NCBI RefSeq assembly: GCF_009857435.1
Contig: NZ_WWCK01000004.1
Coordinates: 434,001-498,000 of the forward strand
DNA from: Duganella rivi
GTDB lineage: Bacteria > Pseudomonadota > Gammaproteobacteria > Burkholderiales > Burkholderiaceae_D
DNA length: 64,000 nt
Reading direction: 5' to 3'
Shown here: positions 35,794 to 45,338 of the stretch, piece by piece
Position numbering within the stretch: position 1 is the stretch's first letter
Layout: each line of letters begins with the position of its first letter
The notes under the pieces: generated by a model
The model's database searches: none
What the model was told of the DNA's origin: nothing
What the model saw: only the letters and a program-made list of their open reading frames with translations
Translations under genes and position numbers: made by a program

Positions 35794-37610
35794 GCCTGTT
35801 TGCGCTTCGCGATCCAGTCATTAATCACGCGCTCCAGCACCGACAGCGGCAACGCACCATGCGACAGCACCTCGTTATGGAACTGCTTCAGGTCGAACTT
35901 CGCCCCCAGTTCCTGCTTCGCATGCTCGCGCAAGGCCAAGATTTTCAGCATGCCGACCTTGTACGCCAAGGCCTGCCCCGGATTGACGAAGTAACGCTCA
36001 ATCTCCGCCGTCACGTCGCCTTCGGCCATGCCGGTGTTATCCATCATGTAGCTGATGGCCTGCTCGCGCGTCCAGTGCTTGTAGTGGATACCCGAATCGA
36101 CCACCAGGCGCGTGGCCCGCATCATCTCATCGCGCAGACGACCCAGATTATCGAGTGGATTTTTCTGGAAGCCCATCTCATACGCCAGGCGCTCCGCATA
36201 CAGCGCCCAGCCCTCTTGATACGCGGTGAACGGCAGCACGCGGCGGAAGAACGGCACGTTCTGCATTTCCTGCGCAATTGCGATCTGGAAGTGGTGGCCC
36301 GGTATGCCCTCGTGATAGGCCAGCGTGCGCATGGCGAATTTCGGTGTATCGCCCGGATTGCGCATGTTCGCGTAGAACACGCCCGGGCGCGAACCGTCAA
36401 AGGCGCCCGGCATGTAATAAGCACCCGGCGCAGTCGCTTCCGATGACGGCGGCACCTGCTCCACTTTCACGCCCAGTTCAGGACGCAGATCGAAAGCGCT
36501 ATCGAGGCCTTTGTTCACTTCATCCAGAATGGTTTGATACTGCGCCAGCATGGCCTTCTTGCCTTCCGGCGTATTCGCATACTGCTGCTCTGGCGAACGC
36601 GCCAACTGCTGCACGCGCGCGCCGATGGTGCCTTCGTTCAGGCCTTGCGATTTGAGGATGGCGTCCATCTCCGCACTCACACGCGCCACTTCTTCCAGAC
36701 CCAGTTCATGCACCTGCTGCGGCGTCATGTCGGTGGTGGTATGCATGCGCACTGCCCATGCGTAGTAGGCGTCGCCGTTCGGCAGGCTCCAGGCGCCGTT
36801 ATTTTCTTTGGCCTTCGGCGACAGCGCCGTGAAGTAGCTAATCAAGCCGCGATACGCCGGATACACTTGATCCTTCAGCGCAGCAGCCACGGAAGCCAGC
36901 AAGCGCGTACGCGTCTCCGCATCCATCTCCCCCGCCGGAATCTTATCCAGCTTCTCCTTGAACGTAACATACAGCGGATCCTGCTCCGGCGCTCCGGCAA
37001 TCATGCCGTTCATCTGCTTGAGCACTTTCTCCACCGTGAAGCGTGGCGGGATGATGCCCAGCGATTCGCGCAGGCGCAACGCCTCGGTCAACTGGGTGAA
37101 TTTAGTCGGGAACAATTTCAAGCGTGCGATATAGCTCTCCGCCTCACCCTTGTTCTGCACTTGGTGCACCTGCACCATGAAGTCCGGCAGCGCGCTTTGC
37201 ACACCCTGCATTTGATTGACGGGGAAGTTATGCTTGTCGTAAGCCTCGCCGTCAGCCTGAATCTGCAAGTAGTAGGTCAGCGTGTCGTAGGAAAGCTGGC
37301 CTTCGCGATCCAGCTGCTCGCGGTCGTACTGCTTGATGGTGGCAAGGCTGTTCTTCACCAGATCGAGCATCTCCTGCTCGTGCTTGGGCGAAGCGTCATC
37401 CAGCTTGGCGCTGTAGAAGTCCAGCCATCCCGGAAGAATGCGCATTGACGACAGCATTTCCGGGCTGTCGATGGCAAAGGTGGCGAATACCTTGGTGTAG
37501 AACCAGTTCAGCTTCAGCGGCTTGAAGTAAATCGTATGCGCGATTAAAGCCGCAAGCACCAGCACAACGGAAGCCAGCGCAATCGCCAGCCACTTGAACA
37601 CACGCTTCAT
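35790..37610 (-). CDS. DUF885 family putative zinc peptidase
   Basis: 606 residues with an N-terminal hydrophobic anchor (residues ~8-28), so exported or membrane-tethered. The zinc-site-like motif YHEGIPGHHFQ lies near residue 430 and the C-terminal YMMDNTGMAEGDVTAEIERY is typical of DUF885. The family is thought to be carboxypeptidase-like metallohydrolases. First gene of a unit with the glycosyltransferase. Confidence 0.88.
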   Translation of the reverse strand: MKRVFKWLAIALASVVLVLAALIAHTIYFKPLKLNWFYTKVFATFAIDSPEMLSSMRILPGWLDFYSAKLDDASPKHEQEMLDLVKNSLATIKQYDREQLDREGQLSYDTLTYYLQIQADGEAYDKHNFPVNQMQGVQSALPDFMVQVHQVQNKGEAESYIARLKLFPTKFTQLTEALRLRESLGIIPPRFTVEKVLKQMNGMIAGAPEQDPLYVTFKEKLDKIPAGEMDAETRTRLLASVAAALKDQVYPAYRGLISYFTALSPKAKENNGAWSLPNGDAYYAWAVRMHTTTDMTPQQVHELGLEEVARVSAEMDAILKSQGLNEGTIGARVQQLARSPEQQYANTPEGKKAMLAQYQTILDEVNKGLDSAFDLRPELGVKVEQVPPSSEATAPGAYYMPGAFDGSRPGVFYANMRNPGDTPKFAMRTLAYHEGIPGHHFQIAIAQEMQNVPFFRRVLPFTAYQEGWALYAERLAYEMGFQKNPLDNLGRLRDEMMRATRLVVDSGIHYKHWTREQAISYMMDNTGMAEGDVTAEIERYFVNPGQALAYKVGMLKILALREHAKQELGAKFDLKQFHNEVLSHGALPLSVLERVINDWIAKRKQA

Positions 37611-37689
37611 GCAGCACCCTCCTCATCATAATTATTTTTCAATTATGTAATGAGCAACGTGCTACATGCAAGCGCTTATTTGGAGGTGA

Positions 37690-39336
37690 CTAACCGTTGG
37701 CGATGCGGCGAACTTCCTCGTCCAATTGCGGCGCAGCGGCAGGCTGCTTGCGCGTGCGGCCACGCAGGCCGGTCACGCTAGCCGTATGCGACTCCAGCTT
37801 GAACACATCCACCACGTGCGCAAGGCTGGTAGCCTGATCTTGCAGTTCCTGCGCGGCGGCCGACGCTTGCTCGACCAGCGCGGTGTTCTGCTGCGTCATG
37901 CTGTCCATTTCGCCGATGGCGTTGTTGACCTGCTCAATGCCGGCCGTCTGCTCCATGCTGGCGCCGCTGATTTCGCCCATGATCTCGGTCACGCGCTTCA
38001 CGCTGGTCACCACATCGTGCATGGTCTCGGCGGCCTTGTGCACTTGCGCCGAACCAGCGCCAACCTTGTCGACCGAATCGTCGATCAGCGTCTTGATTTC
38101 CTTGGCTGCTGCGGCCGAGCGCTGCGCGAGATTGCGCACCTCGGTCGCTACCACCGCGAAACCACGGCCCTGTTCACCGGCGCGCGCCGCTTCCACTGCT
38201 GCATTCAAAGCCAAAATATTGGTCTGGAAGGCGATACCATCAATCACGGAAATGATGTTGGCGATCTTCTTCGACGACTCGTTAATCGAAGCCATGGTCT
38301 CAGTCACCTGCTCCATCACTTGGCCGCCCTGCTCCGACACTTCCGACGCCGATACCGCCAGCGTATTTGCTTGCATCGCATTGTGCGCATTCTGGCGCAC
38401 AGTGCCGGTCAGTTCTTCCATCGCGGTGGCGACCTTCTCCAGCGACTCCGACTGGTGCTCGGTGCGCAGCGACAGATCGCGGTTACCGCTAGCGATTTCC
38501 GACGATGCCGTCGTAATGTGGTTCGTCCCTTGGCGCACCTGGCCAACGATAGAGGACAGGTTGTCGCGCATCGCGGCAATCGCGTGCAGCAAGCTAGTTT
38601 GATCATTGGCCTTCACCGCCACGGCTACCGACAGATCACCCTCGGCGATCTTGTTGGCGATAGCGGTCGCGTAAGCTGGCTCGCCGCCCAGCTGCTTGAG
38701 CAGCAGCTGTGTGTTCACCCACGCAATCACCACGCTCACCACCAGCGACAACACGGCTTGCAGCACGATCCACATGAACGCGTCGTTCCCATGCGCATCG
38801 ACGCCGGCGCTGGCGGCGCGGGTTTCCTCTTGCGCCGCCTTCAGCACCACGGCGATATCGGCCACGATCTGGCGACGCAGCGGCGAGCATTCATTGGCAA
38901 GAAACGCCGCCATCGCTTCCATGTCGCCGGCTTCGCGCAGCTTGCGCACGCGCTTCAGTTCATCGGCCATCTTCAGCAACCCGCTACGAACCTTGTCGAA
39001 ATTGGCGTCGCCCTTGTAGGCAGGCGTCATCTTCTCCAACGCTGCCAGGTAGATCGCCTTCTGCTCATCGACCAGAACCAACTCCTTGGCTACCTGCGCA
39101 CTGTCGCTAAAAATGTAGGCGTTGCGTGCCGCCAGCCCGGTCTGGGCCAGCGCTTCACGCGCCACGTACAACGGCTCCAGCTTCTCCGCCATCAGGCTTT
39201 GCTCGTTGTGAAAGGCATCGGTAATCGAATTCATACGCACGATGGCGAAGGTGGCCATGATCAGCATCAGCGCCGTCAAGGTGCCGAAACTCAGCGCGAG
39301 CTGAGTACCAATTTTCAGTTTTTTAAATGCTTCCAT
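37690..39336 (-). CDS. methyl-accepting chemotaxis protein
   Basis: About 548 residues from ATG 39336, which has AGGA 5 bases upstream (an adjacent ATG at 39339 and upstream frame to 39420 are less likely). Two transmembrane helices (~10-32, ~190-212) enclose a four-helix-bundle ligand domain; HAMP and a signalling domain follow, with the hairpin tip [20 protein letters not shown]. There is no C-terminal CheR-binding pentapeptide. Ligand unknown. Confidence 0.93.
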   Translation of the reverse strand: MEAFKKLKIGTQLALSFGTLTALMLIMATFAIVRMNSITDAFHNEQSLMAEKLEPLYVAREALAQTGLAARNAYIFSDSAQVAKELVLVDEQKAIYLAALEKMTPAYKGDANFDKVRSGLLKMADELKRVRKLREAGDMEAMAAFLANECSPLRRQIVADIAVVLKAAQEETRAASAGVDAHGNDAFMWIVLQAVLSLVVSVVIAWVNTQLLLKQLGGEPAYATAIANKIAEGDLSVAVAVKANDQTSLLHAIAAMRDNLSSIVGQVRQGTNHITTASSEIASGNRDLSLRTEHQSESLEKVATAMEELTGTVRQNAHNAMQANTLAVSASEVSEQGGQVMEQVTETMASINESSKKIANIISVIDGIAFQTNILALNAAVEAARAGEQGRGFAVVATEVRNLAQRSAAAAKEIKTLIDDSVDKVGAGSAQVHKAAETMHDVVTSVKRVTEIMGEISGASMEQTAGIEQVNNAIGEMDSMTQQNTALVEQASAAAQELQDQATSLAHVVDVFKLESHTASVTGLRGRTRKQPAAAPQLDEEVRRIANG

Positions 39337-39435
39337 CATCGTCCTGTTGGCAAAGGACGAACGATGCCGGAAACGCATAGTTTTGTCTATGACAAACCGA
39401 AAATTAGACAGATTTACCACAATTATGACATTCGA

Positions 39436-40704
39436 TTAACGACTTCTGGTAACAGTAATCGTTTGCAGGCGATTGTCGTCGCCCATCAGCAGCACCGCAT
39501 GGTCGGCAAACAGCATCTGGCGGAAGATCGGGGTTGGGCCCAGCGCGGCGCGTCCGGGCAGAACGAAGCGCTTTACGTTCTGCGTCTGCGTCGACAAAGG
39601 CCCGGCGCCGACGGCGTAATCGGCCAGCACCAGCACATCGCCGATTGGATCGCCGGTGTTGAACGAGCCGACCACACTGCCCGCGATAGCGATACCGCCG
39701 CTGAATGCATGCGCGTCGATTTCGGACACGCGCACATTCCCGGCCCACGAGGCGGACAAGGTCTCTTGCGTTAAATCGGTGCGGCCGCCCGGCAGCACCG
39801 AAGCGCCGTTGTTATCGACAGTCACGCCCATAACGCCGCCGGCGCTGGTGGTCGTCGCTTTGCCGTTCCACAGCACGCCCATTTTGCCATCGGCGTTGAG
39901 GGCAATCGGGTACGGCTGCGAGCCGCCGGTATTGACGGAGTGGATAACAGGCGCACCAGCGCCCTTGGCCCACATGGCCAGCATGCCGCCGCCACCTTCC
40001 ATCCAGCCGGCCAGCACCGTGCCGCCGGCAGCGGCCACGCGCGGATGCAGCGCCGAGGTAGCGATCAAGAACGGCGGCGTAAGCTGCTTGCCGTTGAAAT
40101 CGAATTTGCACAGCTTGAGCACATACTGCGTCTTGTCCGTGACCGGCAGCAGCGAGAAGGTAGTGGCGAGCCAGAAGCCATTGCCATCAACCGCGCCGCC
40201 GTTTTCGGCCGCCGCGTATTCAGTGGTGGATGTCGCTGCTACTTGCGGATATAAATCGGTGGCGCCGCCAGACAGCTTGGCCTGCGCATCGAAGTGCAGC
40301 AGCTTGGCGCCGGTGCTGGCTTGCACCATGATGAAGCCACCGGGCGACGGCATCATCAGCCACTCGCCGGTGTAGCCTGCGGCCAGCGAGAATCCATAAT
40401 CCGTAGTGGAGAGAAGCTTGCCCTGCTTATCCAGCACGCTCAATCGCGTACCGGCATACCTGGGCTGACCGTTGACGGTAACAAAAGAATCGGAGCGTGA
40501 GCGCACCACGATTTGGTCGCCAACCACCAGCGCATCGATCATCGCCGCCAGCGAGCCAACGGTGACGGGATCAGTGACGGAGATGGTGGAGGCAGTCGGG
40601 GAGCCGGCTCCTGAACTACCCGCAGTGGCAGCCCCGGAGGAGGAGCCGGAACCGCCACCGCAAGCGCTCAGCACCGCAAAGACGAAGAGAAGTAAAACAC
40701 GCAT
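39436..40704 (-). CDS. putative lipoprotein, unknown
   Basis: 422 residues. Lipobox LSAC with Cys15 after a short hydrophobic stretch, then a Gly/Ser linker (~16-45). The rest is beta-rich with repeated patterns such as KLCKFDFNGKQL and LSVLDKQGKLLSTTDYG that suggest a WD40/YVTN-like propeller; this fold is inferred. I do not recognise a named family. Located in the outer or inner membrane facing the periplasm. Confidence 0.75.
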   Translation of the reverse strand: MRVLLLFVFAVLSACGGGSGSSSGAATAGSSGAGSPTASTISVTDPVTVGSLAAMIDALVVGDQIVVRSRSDSFVTVNGQPRYAGTRLSVLDKQGKLLSTTDYGFSLAAGYTGEWLMMPSPGGFIMVQASTGAKLLHFDAQAKLSGGATDLYPQVAATSTTEYAAAENGGAVDGNGFWLATTFSLLPVTDKTQYVLKLCKFDFNGKQLTPPFLIATSALHPRVAAAGGTVLAGWMEGGGGMLAMWAKGAGAPVIHSVNTGGSQPYPIALNADGKMGVLWNGKATTTSAGGVMGVTVDNNGASVLPGGRTDLTQETLSASWAGNVRVSEIDAHAFSGGIAIAGSVVGSFNTGDPIGDVLVLADYAVGAGPLSTQTQNVKRFVLPGRAALGPTPIFRQMLFADHAVLLMGDDNRLQTITVTRSR

Positions 40705-40786
40705 GCGGCCAGTATAAGAAGAAAAACAACTTCTCCCTATACTGCCAGCATGGCCTTGCGAGCCAGTGTGATGACCCGTCAGACCT

Positions 40787-42067
40787 TTACTGCTGGCGGA
40801 TGACCGCGCCGCCCTTCATCACGAACGACACCTTGGTCAGTTCAGTGGCGTTGTCGGCCGGGTTGCCTTGCACGGCGATGATGTCGGCGAACTTGCCAAC
40901 GCTGATCGAACCCACACGGTCTTTCCAACCCAGCAAATCAGCCGCGTTGATGGTCGCCGCTTGAATGGCCTGCATCGAGGTCATGCCGTACTTGGTCATG
41001 TAGTAGAACTGCTTGGCGTTGTCGCCGTGAGGATAAACGCCGGAGTCGCTGCCGAAGGCCATCTTGGCGCCGCCCTGGAAAGCCTTGCGGAAGTTATCGC
41101 GCTGCAGTTGGCCGATGACTTTTTCTTTTTCGATGGATTCAGCCAGCATGCCGGCCTTCTCGCCTTCCTGCAGGATAAAGTCATCGTTGTAGATGTCCAT
41201 CACCAGGTAGGTGCCCTTCTCCTTCGCCAGCTTGATGTTGACGTCATCGATCAGGCTTGCGTGTTCGATCGAATCCACGCCGGCGATAATCGCGTCGTGA
41301 ATCGCGCTGGTGCCGTGCGCGTGCGCTGCTACCTTGCGGCCCAGCTTATGCGCTTCGTTGACGATGGCTTGCATCTCTTCCAGCGTGTACTGCTGCGCGC
41401 CCGGCTCATCGCCTTTCGACAGCACGCCGCCCGAGGCGCAAATCTTGATCACATCGGCGCCGTACTTGGCCATCTCGCGCACCTTGGCGCGTGCTTCCCA
41501 TGGGCCGTCGGCCACGCCGCGGCCGGTGAAGTTCACATCCGGCGGCAGCAGGTTCTCGTCGCAGTGGCCGCCCTTGATGCCGATGGCGTAACCGGCGGTG
41601 CGCATGCGCGGGCCGATGAAATCGCCGTCGTTGATCGCATCGCGCAGCGCCACGTCGCCAAAGCCGCCTGCGCCCACGTTGCGCACGGTGGTGAAACCGG
41701 CTTCCAGCGTTTTGCGTGCAGCGCGCACGCCGTACAGCGCAGCGCGGGTGTCGGACACGCCCAGCGAGTTGTAGCCGCCCATGTATGGATCGGCGGTCAA
41801 GTGGGTGTGCATGTCGATCAGGCCTGGCAGCACGGTTTGCGCCGACAGGTCGATCACTGTCGCGCCGGCCGGTGCAGGCGTCGATGCGCTCGGGCCGACG
41901 GCGCTAATGCGCTCGCCGGTGATGACGATGGTTTGGTCTTTCAGCACGGTGCCGGCGACGACATCGACCAGCTTACCGGCGCGGATCACGGTGACTTGAT
42001 CGGCGGCGCTGGTTTGCGCGACTGCGCCCAAAATCGCTGCGGACATCAGGAGGTGCTTCAGTTTCAT
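40787..42067 (-). CDS. exported amidohydrolase (imidazolonepropionase/prolidase-like)
   Basis: 426 residues from ATG 42067, giving a signal peptide MKLKHLLMSAAILGAVAQTSA. Metal-site HxH is DMHTHL near residue 85; further sites are HAHG (~233), SIEHASLIDD and FGSDSGVYPHGDN (~340). C-terminal KFADIIAVQGNPADN is typical. Likely hydrolyses dipeptides or cyclic amides in the periplasm, by family analogy. The frame extends to 42121 but without a signal peptide. Confidence 0.88.
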   Translation of the reverse strand: MKLKHLLMSAAILGAVAQTSAADQVTVIRAGKLVDVVAGTVLKDQTIVITGERISAVGPSASTPAPAGATVIDLSAQTVLPGLIDMHTHLTADPYMGGYNSLGVSDTRAALYGVRAARKTLEAGFTTVRNVGAGGFGDVALRDAINDGDFIGPRMRTAGYAIGIKGGHCDENLLPPDVNFTGRGVADGPWEARAKVREMAKYGADVIKICASGGVLSKGDEPGAQQYTLEEMQAIVNEAHKLGRKVAAHAHGTSAIHDAIIAGVDSIEHASLIDDVNIKLAKEKGTYLVMDIYNDDFILQEGEKAGMLAESIEKEKVIGQLQRDNFRKAFQGGAKMAFGSDSGVYPHGDNAKQFYYMTKYGMTSMQAIQAATINAADLLGWKDRVGSISVGKFADIIAVQGNPADNATELTKVSFVMKGGAVIRQQ

Positions 42068-42129
42068 AACGGGCGCTCTCGGTTTGAATGAAAACAAAAA
42101 GCATAGCAGAGCACCCGCCAAAAGCGAAA

Positions 42130-43332
42130 CTATCCGGGCCAGGCGCAGGTGCGGAAACCTGCAAAGAGGTCATCGCGTTCAGGTAGTTGAAGATGGCGGA
42201 ATTTCGCCGAGCCAAAACGGGCCGGCGTGGCGAAGGAAGCGCCGCGCAAAACCTGGTGCGTGTGGAACCAGGGCGCCGAGTATTCGCGGTAGCGGTCAGG
42301 CGTGAAACCGGGGTATGGTTCGAATGAAGACGCTGTCCACTCCCACAACTGGCCCCAGCGGAATGCGGGGTGGCCGGCCAAGGCGGCATATTCCCACTCG
42401 GCTTCTGTCGGCAAGCGGCGTCCGGCCCATGCGCAGTAGGCCTGCGCTTCGTACAGATTCACATGCCGTACCGGCTCGCCGCCGGCCAGCGTGGACAGCC
42501 GCCCGAAGCGCATGGTGCGCCATTGGCCGCCGTCGCGCTGCCAGTAGCGCGGTGCGGAGCGCTCTTGGCGCATCAGCCACGCGGCGCCGGCATCGCTCCA
42601 GAATTGGCGCTGGTCGTAACCGCCGTCGGTGACGAAATCTGCATACTGGGCGTTGGTAACCAGCCCACTATCGATGCGAAATGACGCCACATGGAAAGCG
42701 TGCGCCTCGCGTTCATTATCAAATGTGAAGCCGGCGCCGGTCTTGCTGCCCAGTTGCAGCGTACCGCCGGGGAAGCCGATTTCGGATGGCGCGAACGCAC
42801 CTTGCGACTCGCCGACGTGCGGCAGCGGCGATGGCAGGCCCAGAGCTTGCAGGGTATGCAGCATCGCCTCGCCCAGCATGTCCTCGTGCGCCAGCGCCAG
42901 GCGATATGGGTACAGGGCTTCGTCGGTATTGGCTTCGCGCGTCAGTTTGTCGAGTACGCGATCCAGCACTTCGTGGCAGTAGGTCTTGACGCCGCCGGGA
43001 CTCGGCAAGTCCAGCGTCCAGCGCGCGCGGTGCGGCACGCGCTCGGCGTCGAACCAGTCGTCGCCCTTGGTCAGCAGGCAGTGGCCATTGGCGTCGGCCG
43101 GATGGCTGGACGCGGCTTCGCGCAAAATGTACCACTCGGCGAACCACGCGATGCGGCCCAGTTCCCACAACGGCGGATTAATCATGCGAAGCTGCGGCAC
43201 GCGCGCCGCGGCGTCCATTCCGGCGGCGGCAAAACACTCGAACAGCGACAGCGTATAATCCCTGGCATGCTGCAGGGCTTGCGCCAACTGCTGCGACGTG
43301 GCGTTCCTGAATGAAGAAGAGCTGGAAGTCAT
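42130..43332 (-). CDS. SenA/EgtB-like DinB-FGE protein lacking two iron-ligand histidines
   Basis: 400 residues from ATG 43332. N-terminal DinB-like bundle (~10-165) and C-terminal FGE-sulfatase fold (~190-400; [28 protein letters not shown]). The wording [13 protein letters not shown] and its place beside selD match selenoneine synthase SenA more than EgtB. SenA and EgtB use a three-His iron site; here the first position is Arg60 (WELGRIAWF) and HX3HXE reads HEDMLGE, so only His149 remains. Iron catalysis as known is therefore doubtful. No senB neighbour. It diverges from selD with a 31-bp gap; a TTG at 43350 is an alternative start. Confidence 0.75.
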   Translation of the reverse strand: MTSSSSSFRNATSQQLAQALQHARDYTLSLFECFAAAGMDAAARVPQLRMINPPLWELGRIAWFAEWYILREAASSHPADANGHCLLTKGDDWFDAERVPHRARWTLDLPSPGGVKTYCHEVLDRVLDKLTREANTDEALYPYRLALAHEDMLGEAMLHTLQALGLPSPLPHVGESQGAFAPSEIGFPGGTLQLGSKTGAGFTFDNEREAHAFHVASFRIDSGLVTNAQYADFVTDGGYDQRQFWSDAGAAWLMRQERSAPRYWQRDGGQWRTMRFGRLSTLAGGEPVRHVNLYEAQAYCAWAGRRLPTEAEWEYAALAGHPAFRWGQLWEWTASSFEPYPGFTPDRYREYSAPWFHTHQVLRGASFATPARFGSAKFRHLQLPERDDLFAGFRTCAWPG

Positions 43333-43363
43333 GCGTCGATTGTAATACAACAGGAATCACATC
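43333..43363. promoter_or_regulatory. 31-bp divergent control region between the SenA-like gene and selD
   Basis: The two ATGs are only 31 bp apart. In the middle is a perfect dyad TTGTAATACAA (43340-43350). On the minus strand it contains TACAAT, on the plus strand TGTAAT, both like -10 boxes. For the SenA-like gene this would place the mRNA start at or near the ATG (leaderless). selD has AGGA ~8 bases before its ATG. Confidence 0.45.
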
Positions 43364-44410
43364 ATGAGCAATGAAGCAATCAAACTCACCTCCTTCTCGC
43401 ACGGCGGCGGCTGCGGCTGCAAGATCGCGCCCGGCGTGCTGTCGGAGATTCTGAAAAACTCCAGCGGCTTCCCGGTGCCGAAGGAATTGCTGGTCGGGAT
43501 CGAGACCTCCGACGACGCCGCCGTCTACAAACTTAACGACGAGCAGGCGCTGATCGCCACCACCGATTTCTTCATGCCGATCGTCGACGATCCGTTCGAC
43601 TTCGGCCGCATCGCCGCCACCAACGCCATCTCCGACGTGTACGCGATGGGCGGCACGCCGATCATGGCGCTGGCCCTGGTCGGCATGCCGATCAACAAAC
43701 TGCCGATTGAAACCATCGGCCAAATCATCAAGGGCGGCGAATCGATTTGCGCTGAAGCAGGCATTCCGATCGCGGGCGGCCACACCATTGATTCGGTCGA
43801 GCCAATTTACGGGCTGGTGGTGATGGGCCTCATCCATCCATCGAAAGTGAAGCGCAATGCCGACGCCAAGGCCGGCGACGTGCTGGTGCTGGGCAAACCG
43901 CTGGGCGTGGGCGTGCTGTCGGCCGCGCTGAAAAAAGGCGCGCTCGATGACGACGGTTACAAGGCCATGATCGCCAACACCACCAAGCTGAATAAGCCGG
44001 GCAAGGCGCTGTCCGAGCTGCCTGGCGTGCACGCGCTGACCGACGTTACCGGCTTCGGCCTGCTGGGCCACTTGCTGGAACTGGCGCGCGGCGCCAAGCT
44101 GTCGGCGCATCTGGAGATGAGAAAAATTCCGCTGCTGCCGGGTGTAGAACAACTGGCGCACGACGGCTACTTCACCGGCGCCTCGGGCCGTAATTGGGAA
44201 GCCTACGGCAAAGACGTGCAATTGGCCGCCTCGGTCACACCCGCCCAGCACTCGCTGCTGACCGATCCGCAAACTTCCGGCGGTCTGCTGGTCTCCTGCG
44301 ACGCCGGCAGCGTTGACGAAGTCCTCGCCCTGTTCCACCGCGAAGGCTTTGAATCGGCCGCCGTCATCGGCCGCATGGCAGATGGCGAGCCGCGCGTGAA
44401 CGTGGCCTAA
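43364..44410 (+). CDS. selD: selenide, water dikinase (selenophosphate synthetase)
   Basis: 348 residues. Makes selenophosphate from selenide and ATP. The catalytic pair is Cys17 and Lys20 in GGGCGCK, as in E. coli SelD; Cys is used, not selenocysteine. ATP-site motifs ETSDDAAVY, TTDFFMPIVDDPFDFG and the C-terminal LTDPQTSGGLLVSC are present. No selA, selB or mnmH gene is in the window, so the product may feed tRNA selenouridine, selenoproteins or selenoneine elsewhere. Followed 7 bp later by an HD-domain gene. Confidence 0.96.
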   Translation: MSNEAIKLTSFSHGGGCGCKIAPGVLSEILKNSSGFPVPKELLVGIETSDDAAVYKLNDEQALIATTDFFMPIVDDPFDFGRIAATNAISDVYAMGGTPIMALALVGMPINKLPIETIGQIIKGGESICAEAGIPIAGGHTIDSVEPIYGLVVMGLIHPSKVKRNADAKAGDVLVLGKPLGVGVLSAALKKGALDDDGYKAMIANTTKLNKPGKALSELPGVHALTDVTGFGLLGHLLELARGAKLSAHLEMRKIPLLPGVEQLAHDGYFTGASGRNWEAYGKDVQLAASVTPAQHSLLTDPQTSGGLLVSCDAGSVDEVLALFHREGFESAAVIGRMADGEPRVNVA

Positions 44411-44417
44411 TCAGCAC

Positions 44418-44954
44418 ATGGCGCACATCCTTACCCAGCTACCGCTACTGGACACCCTGCATGGCCAGCACGCCGCCCTGCTGGGCAAGGACTTCGACGC
44501 CTATCGAAACCATACATACCGTTTAGTCAATTTCTGCGCCGCGCAGCTGGATGCGGACGATGAAGCGCTGCAGAAGATGCAAGTGGCAGCAGCCTTCCAC
44601 GACCTGGGCATCTGGTCAGCGCACACCTTCGACTACCTGCCGCCATCCGACGCGCAGGCGCAAGCGTGGTTAAACGCCAACGGCAAGCAAGCGTGGAGCG
44701 CAGACATCGCCGGCATGATCAACGAGCACCACAAAATCACCGCCACCAACGGCAGCCCATTAGTAGAAGCCTTCCGCCGCGCCGACTGGGCCGACGTCAC
44801 CTTTGGCGTCATCAACCACGGCATCCCGCGCGCGCTACGGCGCGAAGTCTTCGCCGCCTTCCCCGACGCCGGCTTCCACGCCATGCTCCTCAAACTCTCC
44901 GCCAAGCGCCTCCTCACCCACCCATGGAGCCCGCTGCCGATGATGCGCTGGTAA
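44418..44954 (+). CDS. HD-domain protein
   Basis: 178 residues, cytoplasmic. HD metal-site residues His32, the His61-Asp62 pair in AAAFHDLGIW, and NEHHK near residue 111 suggest a phosphohydrolase of the HD superfamily. The gene follows selD by 7 bp, so co-expression is likely; a role in selenium or nucleotide metabolism is only suggested by position. Substrate unknown. Confidence 0.85.
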   Translation: MAHILTQLPLLDTLHGQHAALLGKDFDAYRNHTYRLVNFCAAQLDADDEALQKMQVAAAFHDLGIWSAHTFDYLPPSDAQAQAWLNANGKQAWSADIAGMINEHHKITATNGSPLVEAFRRADWADVTFGVINHGIPRALRREVFAAFPDAGFHAMLLKLSAKRLLTHPWSPLPMMRW

Positions 44955-44995
44955 GCACGCCGACAGATAAAAATAACAACAGTGCCATTTCAGTC

Positions 44996-45133
44996 ATGCC
45001 AAACATTCTCTTGACGGACGCCCAAGGGATCGCTTACATTCTAGGAATGATCTCGCATCTGCACCTATCCGCTTTCCTGCTATCGCCTGCCAGCGCCCTA
45101 TCGCTAGCAGCGCGCCTACTAGCACGCGTTTAA
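44996..45133 (+). CDS. leucine-rich leader peptide of leuA
   Basis: 45 codons, ATG 44996 to TAA 45133. Eleven are leucine, seven of them CTA, a codon hardly used in the genes around it, ending with a CTA-CTA pair near codons 41-42. Ile is also frequent at the start. This is the pattern of an amino-acid-biosynthesis leader in which slow leucyl-tRNA supply stalls the ribosome. No strong Shine-Dalgarno is visible. The same frame is open further upstream, but that part overlaps the HD gene. Confidence 0.72.
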   Translation: MPNILLTDAQGIAYILGMISHLHLSAFLLSPASALSLAARLLARV

Positions 45134-45338
45134 TCCGCGTCTCAGTTGTACCTCAGTGCCGGCCATAAGCCGCACCTGCCCCCAAAAAATCAGGAAAGTT
45201 GTACCGATGCTCCCAGCTTTTTCGCTACTGCTAAAACTACCGATCGGTTGCCGCGCCTAGTGTCCCGTGGCCGCGCCGCAGCCCTTCGCCACATCCAACG
45301 TTTAGCACACCCTACATACAGAATTCAGGAGCACTACC
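45134..45338 (+). promoter_or_regulatory. leuA leader RNA region (putative attenuator)
   Basis: 205 bases between the leader peptide stop and leuA ATG. It is G+C-rich with several possible stems (for example CCGGC/GCCG near 45160 and a TTGTACC direct repeat) but I could not identify a clean terminator stem with a T-run by eye. Nothing else coding is visible in 44955-45338. Confidence 0.45.

Noticed and set aside
37726..39774. 682-residue open frame on the plus strand
   Set aside because: Antisense to the chemotaxis receptor gene and running into the lipoprotein gene; composition is His/Arg/Leu-rich with no known motif, while the minus strand encodes a clear receptor.
44666..45133. Full 155-residue frame containing the leuA leader peptide
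   Set aside because: The upstream two thirds lie in another frame of the HD-domain gene and are His/Arg-rich; only the last 45 codons after ATG 44996 look meaningful.
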